Below, piece after piece: positions 50,460 to 58,678 of a stretch of 64,000 nucleotides of DNA; position 1 is the first letter of the stretch; each line of letters starts with the position of its first letter. Source of the DNA: Nitrospira sp. (GTDB lineage Bacteria; Nitrospirota; Nitrospiria; Nitrospirales; Nitrospiraceae); contig CP060501.1 in the NCBI GenBank assembly GCA_024760545.1, positions 4,046,036-4,110,035 on the forward strand. Reading direction: 5' to 3'. The notes under the pieces were generated by a model, which saw nothing but the letters and a program-made list of their open reading frames with translations, did no database searches and was not told the DNA's origin. A program made the translations under genes and the position numbers.

Positions 50460-50666
50460 ATGGGAAGCGGTGGAAGGAAAACGGTGGCGGTCTCGCGCGG
50501 CCTCATCATGCTGTGTGATACCTGCCATGATCAGGTGGTGGCCGAGAAACTGCCGGATGCCAAGAATTTTGTTGCTGATTTTGAAGCCCTGTTCGATACC
50601 ATGTGTCTTGGCTGTACCGATATCAATCGACCCCTCATCGACGACATGGCCGGCAGCGGAGAATAG
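50460..50666 (+). CDS. small protein with two CxxC knuckles
   Basis: 68 aa starting three bases after the previous stop. LCDTCHDQVVAEKL and MCLGCTDINRPLID give two CxxC pairs ~30 residues apart, the layout of a zinc ribbon with a helical insert. Likely one operon with the 50262 gene. Function unknown. Confidence 0.6.
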   Translation: MGSGGRKTVAVSRGLIMLCDTCHDQVVAEKLPDAKNFVADFEALFDTMCLGCTDINRPLIDDMAGSGE

Positions 50667-50714
50667 CCTCCTTCCGTTTTCCCTCTTGGGATATCCCGTA
50701 CCTTCCGGACCTCG

Positions 50715-51155
50715 TTAACTCCGACGACTGAAGGAACGGAGCCATGCGAGACGTTTCTTGGCTCGGTCAAGATAGTCGCGAGACTTTTGCCAGCGTTGCT
50801 GTAACTGCCCATACATCCCATCCAGTCGAACTTGCTGTTCTGCAGAGAGTTTTCCCTTCAGATCAGCCACCCCTCGAGTCAGGATGTCTTCCACTTCCGC
50901 CTGGTGCGCAAATCTCAACTCCAAGATCGCGACATGGGCACGCGTCACGAGGGGTTCGATATCGGCTTGCTGAGCAGGTGTGAGCGAAAGTTCGTGTGTG
51001 AGTCGTTTCATGAGTCTCTCGTGCTGCGCAGCGGGCCCACGCTCGCCTCGACGCTCTTGCTCATAAGAATGATAGAACCAGCTTCCGGCGACTCCGCAGA
51101 GAATGCCGGCGCCGAACAGGACGACCAAACCTGCCCACAATGTGCCTCGTGACAT
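50715..51155 (-). CDS. CpxP/Spy/CnrX-like periplasmic protein
   Basis: 146 aa. A single N-terminal anchor or signal (AGLVVLFGAGILCGVAGSWF) precedes an all-helical domain containing LSLTPAQQADIEPLVTRAHV, the LTxxQ motif of Spy/CpxP and metal-sensing CnrX/ZraP proteins. These bind metals or unfolded proteins in the periplasm and regulate an ECF factor or kinase. It lies 26 bp after the anti-sigma gene in the same transcript, giving a Cnr-like set sigma/anti-sigma/sensor. Confidence 0.82.
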   Translation of the reverse strand: MSRGTLWAGLVVLFGAGILCGVAGSWFYHSYEQERRGERGPAAQHERLMKRLTHELSLTPAQQADIEPLVTRAHVAILELRFAHQAEVEDILTRGVADLKGKLSAEQQVRLDGMYGQLQQRWQKSRDYLDRAKKRLAWLRSFSRRS

Positions 51156-51181
51156 GGCGCAACCCTCCTCCTCACGACGTG

Positions 51182-51487
51182 CTACTCGAAGAACAGCGGA
51201 GTAGATTCAAACTCCTCCGTCAGCAATCCCATCCCTTCGTGTAACGGTGCTTGCGACCAAGCCATCATCGAGACCGTCACGATCAGCGCAACGGCGGCGG
51301 CGATGGCGGCAGTCTGCCAGACAATACGCTCGACGCAAGTTTGTGGATTCAGCGGGGTTTCGACATTGCGGATGTCGCGCATCACCTGCTCAGTCCAGCC
51401 CGGTTTAAGAATCGGCACTGGTCGAACCCGATGCGCTTCGGTCAAGACGCGCTCAAGTTTTTGCAAGTTCTCATCTTCCGGCGTCAT
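51182..51487 (-). CDS. putative membrane anti-sigma factor
   Basis: 101 aa: a short cytoplasmic head (LQKLERVLTEAHRVRPVP), one transmembrane segment (IVWQTAAIAAAVALIVTVSM) and a small periplasmic tail. Its ATG lies within the 3' end of the sigma gene (17 bp overlap), typical of ECF sigma/anti-sigma pairs. The canonical zinc anti-sigma motif is not visible. It probably holds the sigma factor at the membrane until the CpxP-like protein reports a signal. Confidence 0.75.
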   Translation of the reverse strand: MTPEDENLQKLERVLTEAHRVRPVPILKPGWTEQVMRDIRNVETPLNPQTCVERIVWQTAAIAAAVALIVTVSMMAWSQAPLHEGMGLLTEEFESTPLFFE

Positions 51488-52163
51488 GTTCGCTCTCCCA
51501 ATGATTGTTGATGAGGATCGTGCGAAGCGCCTGTCGAGCGCGGTGTGCTCGGACCTTGACGTTGATGATGCTCCATCCCAATAGCTGTGCCGCTTCGCGA
51601 ACGGAATGCCCCTCGAGATGGACCAAGGTCAGTACCGCGCGATTCTCCGGAGAGAGTTGTTCAAGTGCCCACTCCAACACCTCCGCCGCTTCCCGTCTCC
51701 GGGCCTGCTCACAAAATTGGTCGTCCGACTGGCTCGCCAATACATGGTCCATCCACTGTTGATGTTCAGCAGTCAGGGCGCTGACCGGCAGCGCCTCGCT
51801 TTTCCGCGTCCTCCAGAAGTCATAACAGGTCCGTACGGCGATCCCGGCGAGCCAATGCTCAAATGCGACCGAACGCGAGAATTGTGCTAATCCGACATAG
51901 GCTCTGACAAACACATCGTGGGCGATTTCGTCGACACGATCCGCGGGGACTCGCCGACTGACGATTCGAATGACATGCTTCTGGTATCGGCTGATGAGAT
52001 CGGCAAAGCGATCGATCTCTCCCCGGCCAATACGGCGAAGAAGCTCCTCGTCGTCTGTGGTTGCCCGACCTGGCGGTGCTTCATCGGCCATCGGCAGTCC
52101 CACCACACTGAGCGCATTCGTCGGAAGCGAATGGACACTCATCATACCACTCCGGTATGCCAT
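51471..52163 (-). CDS. ECF-type RNA polymerase sigma factor
   Basis: 230 aa in the longest frame, with alternative Met starts at residues 7, 8 and 25. Region 2 is RFADLISRYQKHVIRIVSRR and DEIAHDVFVRAYVGLAQFSR; region 4 is LSPENRAVLTLVHLEGHSVR and AAQLLGWSIINVKVRAHRAR. This is the standard ECF architecture. Its regulon is unknown; self-regulation and metal-stress genes would be usual. First gene of the operon with anti-sigma and CpxP-like protein. Confidence 0.92.
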   Translation of the reverse strand: MAYRSGMMSVHSLPTNALSVVGLPMADEAPPGRATTDDEELLRRIGRGEIDRFADLISRYQKHVIRIVSRRVPADRVDEIAHDVFVRAYVGLAQFSRSVAFEHWLAGIAVRTCYDFWRTRKSEALPVSALTAEHQQWMDHVLASQSDDQFCEQARRREAAEVLEWALEQLSPENRAVLTLVHLEGHSVREAAQLLGWSIINVKVRAHRARQALRTILINNHWESEHDAGR

Positions 52164-52470
52164 GGTCTGGCATGCTGACGGCTGATGGAACTATCCGACT
52201 GACAAGCCATCTTCTGAGTTGTTCATCTCAATCCCGTAAACATCCATGTTGCCGTTTGAAGCGTTGGATTGCTCAATCCCATGCCCGGCTTTCCCCTCTG
52301 TTTCTTAGTCGCACGAAGATTGGAGAAGGTTACAGCCAGTTACAAAGGAGGATTGATCCCGGGGTTTGGTAGGACATTTCCCAGTTGGGAGGACAGCTTC
52401 GAAACCTTGGATTCCTGTTGGCTGGGTCACTCGATACCGGGAGAGGAAGCCGGAGAGGTAAGTCATTCAT
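52164..52470. other. intergenic region upstream of the ECF sigma operon
   Basis: About 300 bp separating the sigma gene from the next minus-strand gene end. It should hold the sigma operon promoter. No gene, repeat or hairpin terminator stood out. Confidence 0.4.
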
Positions 52471-52821
52471 CTATTTGCATTCTTTCCCGTTGAAATACAT
52501 GCAGGTTGATTCGCCGGATTTCACTTTCCAGCTCTTGATCAGAGGGAGCTGATCCTCACCGCGCATTTCGACCACAAAATCCACGAGTCCGGAAATAGGC
52601 AGCTTTTCGATGTGCGGCTTCGCCGGGTCCGGCACTTCGATGTAGAACACTTTTCCGCTCGTGGAAATGAGGATCTGATTCTGCTCCTTGTCGATGTAAA
52701 TCACCGGACTGTAAAAACTCCGGTCTTCGGCGTAGACCGGTGTCAGCATCGAGGCGAATAGGTACGCTATAAGAGAAAGGCCGTAGCTCAATTGTCGTCG
52801 CCGAACGCGCACGTGCAACAC
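52471..52821 (-). CDS. small secreted protein
   Basis: 116 aa. Signal peptide LSYGLSLIAYLFASMLTPVY with cleavage near YA-ED, then a beta-rich domain (SPVIYIDKEQNQILISTSGK, PISGLVDFVVEMRGEDQLPL). Two cysteines near the end (STCMYFNGKECK) could form a disulfide. No family recognised. Stands alone before the sulfur-carrier cluster. Confidence 0.7.
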   Translation of the reverse strand: MLHVRVRRRQLSYGLSLIAYLFASMLTPVYAEDRSFYSPVIYIDKEQNQILISTSGKVFYIEVPDPAKPHIEKLPISGLVDFVVEMRGEDQLPLIKSWKVKSGESTCMYFNGKECK

Positions 52822-52885
52822 CTCACAACCGGTTCAAGGGAACATTATTACATTCCCGCGAAGATGTGAACCGTAAAAATCAGGT

Positions 52886-53401
52886 TCAACGGATGAGGAC
52901 ATCGGCGAGAGTGACTCGGCCGGACCTGATCCAATAGGTCTTGATGTCTGGTTCGGAATTCATGAGCGAGACGAGAAGATACGCGGGAAGCGGCAGATTG
53001 ATCTTCGGCCAAATCTCTTCATAGTCGGTGGCGATCTTGATGTCGGTAACCGAGGGCCGGGCCGGATCGTGAGGATGGGAGTGATAAACTATTTGAAGGT
53101 CCAGACCTTGGTTGCGCATATCCTTCTTCGCGGCCGAGAAGTCCTGCATGTCCATGACGAATGCGATTTCCGCGCGCTCAGCGGGGGACAGCCGTTCAAG
53201 GTGTGCGGCTTTCGCCGAATCGAACGAGGACAGATGTTGAGCGCCCTCCATCGCGACGATGTTCTTGATTCGATACAGATGGCTGACGAGGCCATCGGTT
53301 CCGGCCAGAAGCCCGCAGCATTCGTAGGGAGTGAGTTCTTTTGCGTGCGCGATGATGTCGTCGAGGATATGCTGTGGAATAACCAAGTCCGCCACGATCA
53401 T
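52886..53401 (-). CDS. JAMM/Mov34 (M67) metallopeptidase, Mec-like
   Basis: 171 aa. The zinc site EX..HSHPxxPxxPSxxD is complete: Glu27 (YECCGLLAG), His107, His109, Ser117 and Asp120 (HSHPHDPARPSVTD). Prokaryotic members such as Mycobacterium Mec release cysteine from the C-terminus of a CysO carrier, and others trim carrier tails. It ends an operon-like run that contains two carriers, two E1-like enzymes and cysteine synthase, so one of those reactions is the likely role. The gap to the 53405 gene is only 3 bp. Confidence 0.92.
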   Translation of the reverse strand: MIVADLVIPQHILDDIIAHAKELTPYECCGLLAGTDGLVSHLYRIKNIVAMEGAQHLSSFDSAKAAHLERLSPAERAEIAFVMDMQDFSAAKKDMRNQGLDLQIVYHSHPHDPARPSVTDIKIATDYEEIWPKINLPLPAYLLVSLMNSEPDIKTYWIRSGRVTLADVLIR

Positions 53402-53404
53402 TCA

Positions 53405-54208
53405 CTAGATGGTGCAGCTGACTGCGTAATCTAGACTCAAATCCTTGATTTTGGGGTTTGGTCCGCAGAGCGGACAGGCCGGATCCTTCGGGCGATTGAC
53501 TTTTCTGAATTTCATGTCGAGGGCATCGTAGATCACCAGCTTGTCGGCCACTGTTTCTCCGATACCGAGGATCTCCTTGATGGCTTCCGACGCCTGCAGG
53601 ATTCCCATCGTGCCCGCCAAGACCCCAAGCACACCGGCCTCCTGGCAATTGGGTACTAAGCCGGCCGGAGGCGGCTCGGGATAGAGACAACGATAGCAGG
53701 GATAGCCCTGGTGCGGCTTAATGGTCGTCAGTTGGCCTTCAAACCGAAACATGCTGGCCGAGATCAGCGTAGTCTTGGCAAAGAAACAGGCGTCGTTGAC
53801 CAAGAATCGCGTCGTGAAGTTATCGGAACCGTCGAGCACGATATCGTACTGCGAGACGAGCGGTAAGATATTCTCTGCGTCGACCAGCTGATGATAGGTC
53901 TTGATGGTAATGTCAGGATTGATCGCCGAGAGAGTCTTTCGACCGGATTCAACCTTGGGTTGTCCAAGCGTCGCAGTCGAGTGCATGATTTGCCGCTGGA
54001 GGTTCGAGAGGTCGACGACATCCCCGTCGACCAATCCAATAGTTCCAATACCGGCCGCGGCGAGATACAGACCGGCCGGAGAGCCGAGACCACCTGCCCC
54101 AATCAGAAGGACCTTAGCCTGGTTGAGTTTCAACTGGCCCTTTCCTCCGACGTCTTGAAGGAGGATGTGCCGGCTGTACCGTTGGATTTGTTTCTCGGTG
54201 AGTTCCAT
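53405..54208 (-). CDS. MoeB/ThiF-family sulfur-carrier adenylyltransferase (first copy)
   Basis: 267 aa. The Rossmann loop LLIGAGGLGSPAGLYLAAAG and the adenylation residues (DxxNLQRQ; DGSDNFTTRFLVNDAC) are intact. Zinc-binding cysteine pairs CYRC and CPLC are present. It adenylates the C-terminal glycine of a ubiquitin-like carrier. There is no rhodanese domain. About 60 percent identical by eye to the second copy at 56074. Which carrier each serves is unknown. Confidence 0.93.
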   Translation of the reverse strand: MELTEKQIQRYSRHILLQDVGGKGQLKLNQAKVLLIGAGGLGSPAGLYLAAAGIGTIGLVDGDVVDLSNLQRQIMHSTATLGQPKVESGRKTLSAINPDITIKTYHQLVDAENILPLVSQYDIVLDGSDNFTTRFLVNDACFFAKTTLISASMFRFEGQLTTIKPHQGYPCYRCLYPEPPPAGLVPNCQEAGVLGVLAGTMGILQASEAIKEILGIGETVADKLVIYDALDMKFRKVNRPKDPACPLCGPNPKIKDLSLDYAVSCTI

Positions 54209-54214
54209 CTGATT

Positions 54215-54285
54215 CGTCTCTCGTCGTTCGTGAATCGTGAAGCGCGATCTTAACGCGAGATATGCTTTACGAAGTACGCGTCACG
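54215..54285. repeat. dispersed intergenic repeat, copy 2
   Basis: CTCGTCGTTCGTGAATCGTG...CGAGATATGCTTTACGAAGT matches the repeat at 56894-56968, just upstream of the gene at 53405-54208. See copy 3 for the stem. Confidence 0.7.
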
Positions 54286-54290
54286 TTCTG

Positions 54291-54530
54291 TCATTCCACC
54301 ACGTTCAATTCAATCGGATCGACGACACAGCCTTTGGCGCGTAACCCGGCGACCGCCCGTTCAATCTCCATCGTGTCACCGGTAAATTCCACATCCGCCC
54401 AGCCTGTCGTGTCGCGGACATCGGCTCGTCTGACATCGGTCACGACGTTATATTCACGTCCGATCTGATAAATAATCGGCTCCCGAATCTTGTCTTCGGG
54501 AAAACGAATATGGAAGCGAAAATGTGCCAT
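54291..54530 (-). CDS. NIL-domain protein
   Basis: 79 aa. RFHIRFPEDKIREPIIYQIG, VVTDVRRADVRDTTGWADVE and AVAGLRAKGCVVDPIELNVV form the ferredoxin-like NIL fold found at the end of MetN transporters and in free-standing sulfur-amino-acid proteins. It sits in an operon with sulfur-carrier genes, 2 bp after the MoaD-like gene. Probable ligand: methionine, homocysteine or a carrier protein (inferred). Confidence 0.88.
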   Translation of the reverse strand: MAHFRFHIRFPEDKIREPIIYQIGREYNVVTDVRRADVRDTTGWADVEFTGDTMEIERAVAGLRAKGCVVDPIELNVVE

Positions 54531-54532
54531 GG

Positions 54533-54805
54533 CTATCCTCCCGCGATCGCCGGAACGATGGAAACCTCATCGCCATCCTTGAGGGAGGTGTCTTTCCCTT
54601 TGAGGAAACGAATGTCTTCTTCGTTGACATAAATGTTCACGAAGCGACGGAGCTCTCCCGTTTCATCGCACAGGCGATCTTTGATGCCGGGATGTGCGCT
54701 ATTCAACACCTCAATCAGCTCTACCACGCTGCCGGCTTTGGTCTCGACCTCACCCTGGCCTTTGGTCAGGGGACGAAGGGGAGTCGGAATACGAACTTTG
54801 ATCAT
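54533..54805 (-). CDS. MoaD/CysO-like sulfur-carrier protein
   Basis: 90 aa, beta-grasp fold ([73 protein letters not shown]). The chain ends in Gly-Gly, ready for adenylation and thiocarboxylate formation. This length and the ILN/PGI helix resemble CysO of Mycobacterium. Its start overlaps the threonine synthase stop (ATGA). Confidence 0.92.
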   Translation of the reverse strand: MIKVRIPTPLRPLTKGQGEVETKAGSVVELIEVLNSAHPGIKDRLCDETGELRRFVNIYVNEEDIRFLKGKDTSLKDGDEVSIVPAIAGG

Positions 54806-56052
54806 GCGTCACCACCACCGTTCTTTCCCATTTTGAATGTCTTTTCGAAGGCCACCAGGCTGGGTTGGATGCGTACCGGGCGACCGACGGAATCGATCAC
54901 TGCTTCCTGGGTCTTCAGGCCGTTGCCGGTGACGTAAGCCACCGTCACTTCATCTTTCTTGATCACTCCTTGCTTGACGAGCTTCTTGAGCACACCGATT
55001 GTCACGCCTCCGGCTGTCTCCGCGAAGATGCCTTCGGTTTGGGCCAGCAGCTGGATCCCTTCTACCACTTCTGCATCCGTCACCATGTCCATGGATCCAT
55101 GACTCTCGGTGGTGGCCTTGAGCGCATAGTACCCATCGGCGGGATTGCCGATGGCAAGGGACTTGGCAATCGTCTGCGGTTTCACCGGTTTGAAGAAGTC
55201 GCGCCCCGCCTTGAATGCGGTGGAAATCGGCGAGCAGCCTTCCGCTTGGGCGCCGTTGATCTTTGTGTGAACGGCGTCGATCAGGCCCAAGGCTTTCATT
55301 TCGTGCAACCCCTTCCAAATCTTGGTCAACAGAGAGCCTGATGCCATGGGAATGACGACTTGATCGGGCGTTCTCCATCCAAGTTGCTCCACAGTCTCAA
55401 AGGCGAGCGTCTTCGAGCCTTCCGCATAATATGGGCGAATGTTGATATTCACGAAGGCCCAGCCATGTTCAGCGGCGATCTCGCTGCAGAGGCGGTTGAC
55501 ATCGTCATAGTTGCCCTCTATCTCGACGACGTGCGGTTTATAGATCAGATTGCCGAGCACCTTCGCGGCTTCAAGGTCGCCGGGGATGAACACGTAGCAG
55601 TGAAGATTGGCGGAGGCTGCGTGGGCGGCCACCGAGTTCGCCAAGTTGCCCGTCGATGCGCAAGCCACGGTTTCGAAGCCTAGCTCGCGCGCGCGTGTGA
55701 GGGCCACGGCGACGACGCGATCCTTAAACGAGAGGGTCGGATGATTTACCGTGTCGTTCTTGATGTACAGCTCGTCGAGTCCGAGATAGGCGCCGAGATT
55801 TTTGGCGCGCACGAGCGGAGTGAGCCCGGCGTGCGGGCCGACAAAATTCGTTCCCTCCACCGGCAGCAGATCGATGTAACGCCACATGCTGCGTGGGCCG
55901 TCCTCGATCTTCTTGCGAGAAATGGTTTTCTTGATTTCGTCGTAGTTGTACTTCACTTCAAGCGGGCCGAAGCACATCTCGCAGACGTGGATGGCTTTTG
56001 TCGGGTATTCCTTGCCGCACTCGCGACAGACCAGCGCTTTCATTTTGCTCAT
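54802..56052 (-). CDS. thrC: threonine synthase (PLP-dependent)
   Basis: 416 aa. N-terminal zinc-knuckle-like CRECGKEYP...CEMCFGP, then the PLP fold. The Schiff-base Lys110 is in LSFKDR, and the cofactor phosphate loop is in the glycine-rich ASGSL. It would convert O-phosphohomoserine to threonine. Its place inside a sulfur-carrier cluster suggests that the family could instead use a related O-phospho substrate to make a sulfur amino acid; that is inference. Stop overlaps the carrier start. Confidence 0.85.
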   Translation of the reverse strand: MSKMKALVCRECGKEYPTKAIHVCEMCFGPLEVKYNYDEIKKTISRKKIEDGPRSMWRYIDLLPVEGTNFVGPHAGLTPLVRAKNLGAYLGLDELYIKNDTVNHPTLSFKDRVVAVALTRARELGFETVACASTGNLANSVAAHAASANLHCYVFIPGDLEAAKVLGNLIYKPHVVEIEGNYDDVNRLCSEIAAEHGWAFVNINIRPYYAEGSKTLAFETVEQLGWRTPDQVVIPMASGSLLTKIWKGLHEMKALGLIDAVHTKINGAQAEGCSPISTAFKAGRDFFKPVKPQTIAKSLAIGNPADGYYALKATTESHGSMDMVTDAEVVEGIQLLAQTEGIFAETAGGVTIGVLKKLVKQGVIKKDEVTVAYVTGNGLKTQEAVIDSVGRPVRIQPSLVAFEKTFKMGKNGGGDA

Positions 56053-56073
56053 CGGCTCACCACCTTTTCAACG

Positions 56074-56892
56074 CTATGCGGATGAACGTTCGGCACATCC
56101 GGCATAGGGGTCCCCGTCATCGAACAGCTCAGTGATCGTCGGATGCTCCCCGCAGAGCGCACAGCTCGGGTTCCGGCGGACTTTGATCTCTCGAAACAGT
56201 GTCTTACGGGCGTCGAAGTCGAGCAAGCGATCCGTCAGCGGTCGTCCGATGCCCAGCACGAGCTTCAGCGCCTCGGTTGCCTGAATCGTTCCGATGATAC
56301 CCGCCAGCACACCGATGACTCCCGCTTCCTGGCAGGAAGCCACCAACCCCGGCGGGGGAGGCGCTTTGAACACGCAACGATAGCAGGCCGATTTCTTTGG
56401 GATGATGGTCGTGACACGCCCGTCGAATCGAAGAATGCCTCCGTGGACCAGCGGTTTTCCCGCGAAGAAACAGGCGTCGTTGATCAGAAACTTCGCCGTA
56501 AAGTTGTCGACACCATCGATCACGACATCGTAATCGGCGAAGATCTTGAGCGCATTTCCGGCCGTGAGACGTTCTTCATACATCGACACCGACACGTCGG
56601 GGTTCAGCGCTTGGATCTTTTCTTTGCCTGACACGACCTTGGGACGGCCGATGTCGGGCGTATGGTGAAGAATCTGACGTTGGAGGTTTGTCAGGTCCAC
56701 GACATCACTGTCGATCAACCCGATCGTGCCGACTCCAGCCGCGGCTAAATACAAAGCTGCCGGTGAGCCCAGACCACCGGCGCCGACCAGGAGAATCCTG
56801 GATTTGGCGATCTTCTTCTGCCCCTTGCCACCGACTTCGGGCAACAGAATATGCCGGCTGTAACGGTTGATCTGTTCTTCAGTGAAATCCAT
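56074..56892 (-). CDS. MoeB/ThiF-family sulfur-carrier adenylyltransferase (second copy)
   Basis: 272 aa. LLVGAGGLGSPAALYLAAAG, DVVDLTNLQRQILHHTPDIG, DGVDNFTAKFLINDACFF and zinc knuckles CYRC and CALC parallel the first copy. The two genes are close paralogues and each is followed downstream by other pathway genes, so a local duplication is likely. It precedes thrC by 21 bp. Confidence 0.93.
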   Translation of the reverse strand: MDFTEEQINRYSRHILLPEVGGKGQKKIAKSRILLVGAGGLGSPAALYLAAAGVGTIGLIDSDVVDLTNLQRQILHHTPDIGRPKVVSGKEKIQALNPDVSVSMYEERLTAGNALKIFADYDVVIDGVDNFTAKFLINDACFFAGKPLVHGGILRFDGRVTTIIPKKSACYRCVFKAPPPPGLVASCQEAGVIGVLAGIIGTIQATEALKLVLGIGRPLTDRLLDFDARKTLFREIKVRRNPSCALCGEHPTITELFDDGDPYAGCAERSSA

Positions 56893-56893
56893 T

Positions 56894-56968
56894 GCGTCGC
56901 TCGTCGTTCGTGAAACGTGAAGCGTCTGAACTTCCGGACGAGATACGCTTCACGAGGTGCGCTTCACG
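56894..56968. repeat. dispersed intergenic repeat, copy 3
   Basis: GCGTCGCTCGTCGTTCGTGA...GCGCTTCACG, with a perfect 10-bp inverted pair CGTGAAGCGT (56916-56925) and ACGCTTCACG (56945-56954). Similar to copies at 54215 and 48499. It lies between cysteine synthase and the second MoeB gene. Confidence 0.7.
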
Positions 56969-56970
56969 CA

Positions 56971-57900
56971 CTAGATATTGAAATACTTTTCTATGCTGAT
57001 ATACCGTTCGCCGGTATCGCAGAGCACTGTGACGACATTCTTACCGGGACCCAGTTCTTCGGCGACCTTTTGGGCGGCAAAGACATTCGCGCCGGCTGAG
57101 ATGCCGACCAGCAGGCCTTCTTTCCTCGACAGCTGTTTCGCGGTTTGATAGGCCTCGTCATCCGTGACAATGATCACGCGATCGAGAATTTTTCGATTGA
57201 GCACCTTCGGAATAAATCCCGCGCCGATCCCTTGAATCTTGTGAGGGCCGGGATCACCGCCGGACAACACTGGTGAGCCGGCCGGTTCAACCGCGATGAT
57301 TTGTACGTGTGGATTCCTTTCCTTGAACACTTCGCCGCATCCTGTGATGGTTCCACCGGTTCCTACGGCGGCCACGAAGGCATCGATCTTTCCTTCGAGC
57401 GCATCCCAAATTTCCAACGCCGTCGTCATCCTATGCATTGCGGGGTTGGCCGGGTTCGAGAATTGGTCAGGCATGAAATACGACGGATTCTGGGCCAGGA
57501 TGCTTTCCGCTTCCTTGATCGATCCTTTCATACCTTCCCAGGCCGGGGTCAAGACCAACTGGGCCCCATACGAGGACAGCAAGCTGGCCCGTTCCATGCT
57601 CATGCTTTCCGGCATGACGAGGATCAACTTGTACCCGCGCACGGCAGCGACCAAGGCCAGGCCGATACCCGTGTTTCCGCTGGTTGGTTCGACAATGGTT
57701 CCGCCCGGCTTGAGCTTCCCTTGGCGTTCCGCCTCGTCGATCATGTTGAGGCAGATCCGATCCTTGACGCTGCCGGCGGGATTGAAAAACTCCACTTTCC
57801 CATAGATCGTGGCTGAGCCCGTGTTTGTCAGGCGGTTGAGCCGGACAAGCGGGGTCTTGCCGATCAGTTCAGTGATGTCCTTGTGCAAGGTCGTGCTCAC
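56971..57900 (-). CDS. cysteine synthase (O-acetyl/O-phosphoserine sulfhydrylase, CysK/CysM family)
   Basis: 309 aa. PLP-binding Lys46 (NPAGSVKDR), the substrate loop PTSGNTGIGLA and the cofactor glycine loop VGTGGTITG are present, as is ISAGANVFAAQKVA near the end. The GTG start overlaps the carrier stop. In Mycobacterium, the CysM homologue uses thiocarboxylated CysO as sulfide donor; the adjacent carrier genes make that route likely here, but ordinary CysK chemistry is not excluded. Confidence 0.93.
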   Translation of the reverse strand: MSTTLHKDITELIGKTPLVRLNRLTNTGSATIYGKVEFFNPAGSVKDRICLNMIDEAERQGKLKPGGTIVEPTSGNTGIGLALVAAVRGYKLILVMPESMSMERASLLSSYGAQLVLTPAWEGMKGSIKEAESILAQNPSYFMPDQFSNPANPAMHRMTTALEIWDALEGKIDAFVAAVGTGGTITGCGEVFKERNPHVQIIAVEPAGSPVLSGGDPGPHKIQGIGAGFIPKVLNRKILDRVIIVTDDEAYQTAKQLSRKEGLLVGISAGANVFAAQKVAEELGPGKNVVTVLCDTGERYISIEKYFNI

Positions 57901-58109
57901 CGACCCCCTCCCATATAGAAGAGAAACTCTATCTGATCACCTTCATTGAGGTGGGTCGTGGGAAAATGGTCACGTTCCAGCACCTTGTCGTTGACTTCTA
58001 CGGCGACCATATGCGGCTCGATGTTCTTGGTTTGCAACAGATCGAGAACGGTTCCGCTCTGGATCTCCTCAGGCTTTCCATTGATCTTGACCTGCACAAA
58101 TTCTCCCAA
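57897..58109 (-). CDS. ThiS-like sulfur-carrier protein with an extra C-terminal residue
   Basis: 70 aa of beta-grasp type (VQVKINGKPEEIQSGTVLDL, PHMVAVEVNDKVLERDHFPT, EGDQIEFLFYMGGGR). The tail is Gly-Gly-Gly-Arg, not a free Gly-Gly. Carriers of this kind need removal of the last residue before activation, and the M67 peptidase nearby is a good candidate. First gene of the minus-strand run; GTGA overlap with cysteine synthase. Confidence 0.88.
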   Translation of the reverse strand: MGEFVQVKINGKPEEIQSGTVLDLLQTKNIEPHMVAVEVNDKVLERDHFPTTHLNEGDQIEFLFYMGGGR

Positions 58110-58300
58110 GTTGGCTTATAGATTGAAGAATTTTCAAAGTAACAAAGGCGCGCTCCGCTTGTCAAGGATGCTCCCTGTGTTCATGAGAGGCAAGGATCTT
58201 GGATTGGATTCAGCAAATCCATGGATGATCGTGACTCGAGCGAGAGTGACTTGACTTTGAACCGCCTCGTCGCCACTATGCCGCTGGTAAGGATGATGGG

Positions 58301-58678
58301 ATGTGGAAAAAGAATTTCCTCTTTCGCGCTGCAGAATCTACTCCTTTACCTGAGTCTGAGAATGAACTGTTCCATGACACAGAACCGGCTCTGGATAGCG
58401 CCGGCCTCGTCTTGGACAAGTTTCTTTCCGTCTGGGTTCAAGGCGAGGGGACGGAGGACAAGCCGGATGCTTTTACGAATCTGTATGTCCGGACAGCGAT
58501 GCTGGATGTCGGGAAGCAGGTGAGTCTTCTTCAACCCCTCCAAGGACGGTCTCATCAGATCAAGCAGCTGCTCACGCAGGAGCAAAAGCAATTTCTCCGA
58601 CAATGGCTCCAGGTTCAAGCGCCACAGGCCTGGGAATCTTCGGAAGACCACTTCCGCGATCTCTTCGAGCTGGAATGA
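58301..58678 (+). CDS. hypothetical protein
   Basis: 125 aa. An acidic protein with helical tail (RSHQIKQLLTQEQKQFLRQW). No domain recognised. The start of the next gene overlaps its stop (ATGA), so the two are coupled. A role connected to the nuclease is possible. Confidence 0.6.
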   Translation: MWKKNFLFRAAESTPLPESENELFHDTEPALDSAGLVLDKFLSVWVQGEGTEDKPDAFTNLYVRTAMLDVGKQVSLLQPLQGRSHQIKQLLTQEQKQFLRQWLQVQAPQAWESSEDHFRDLFELE

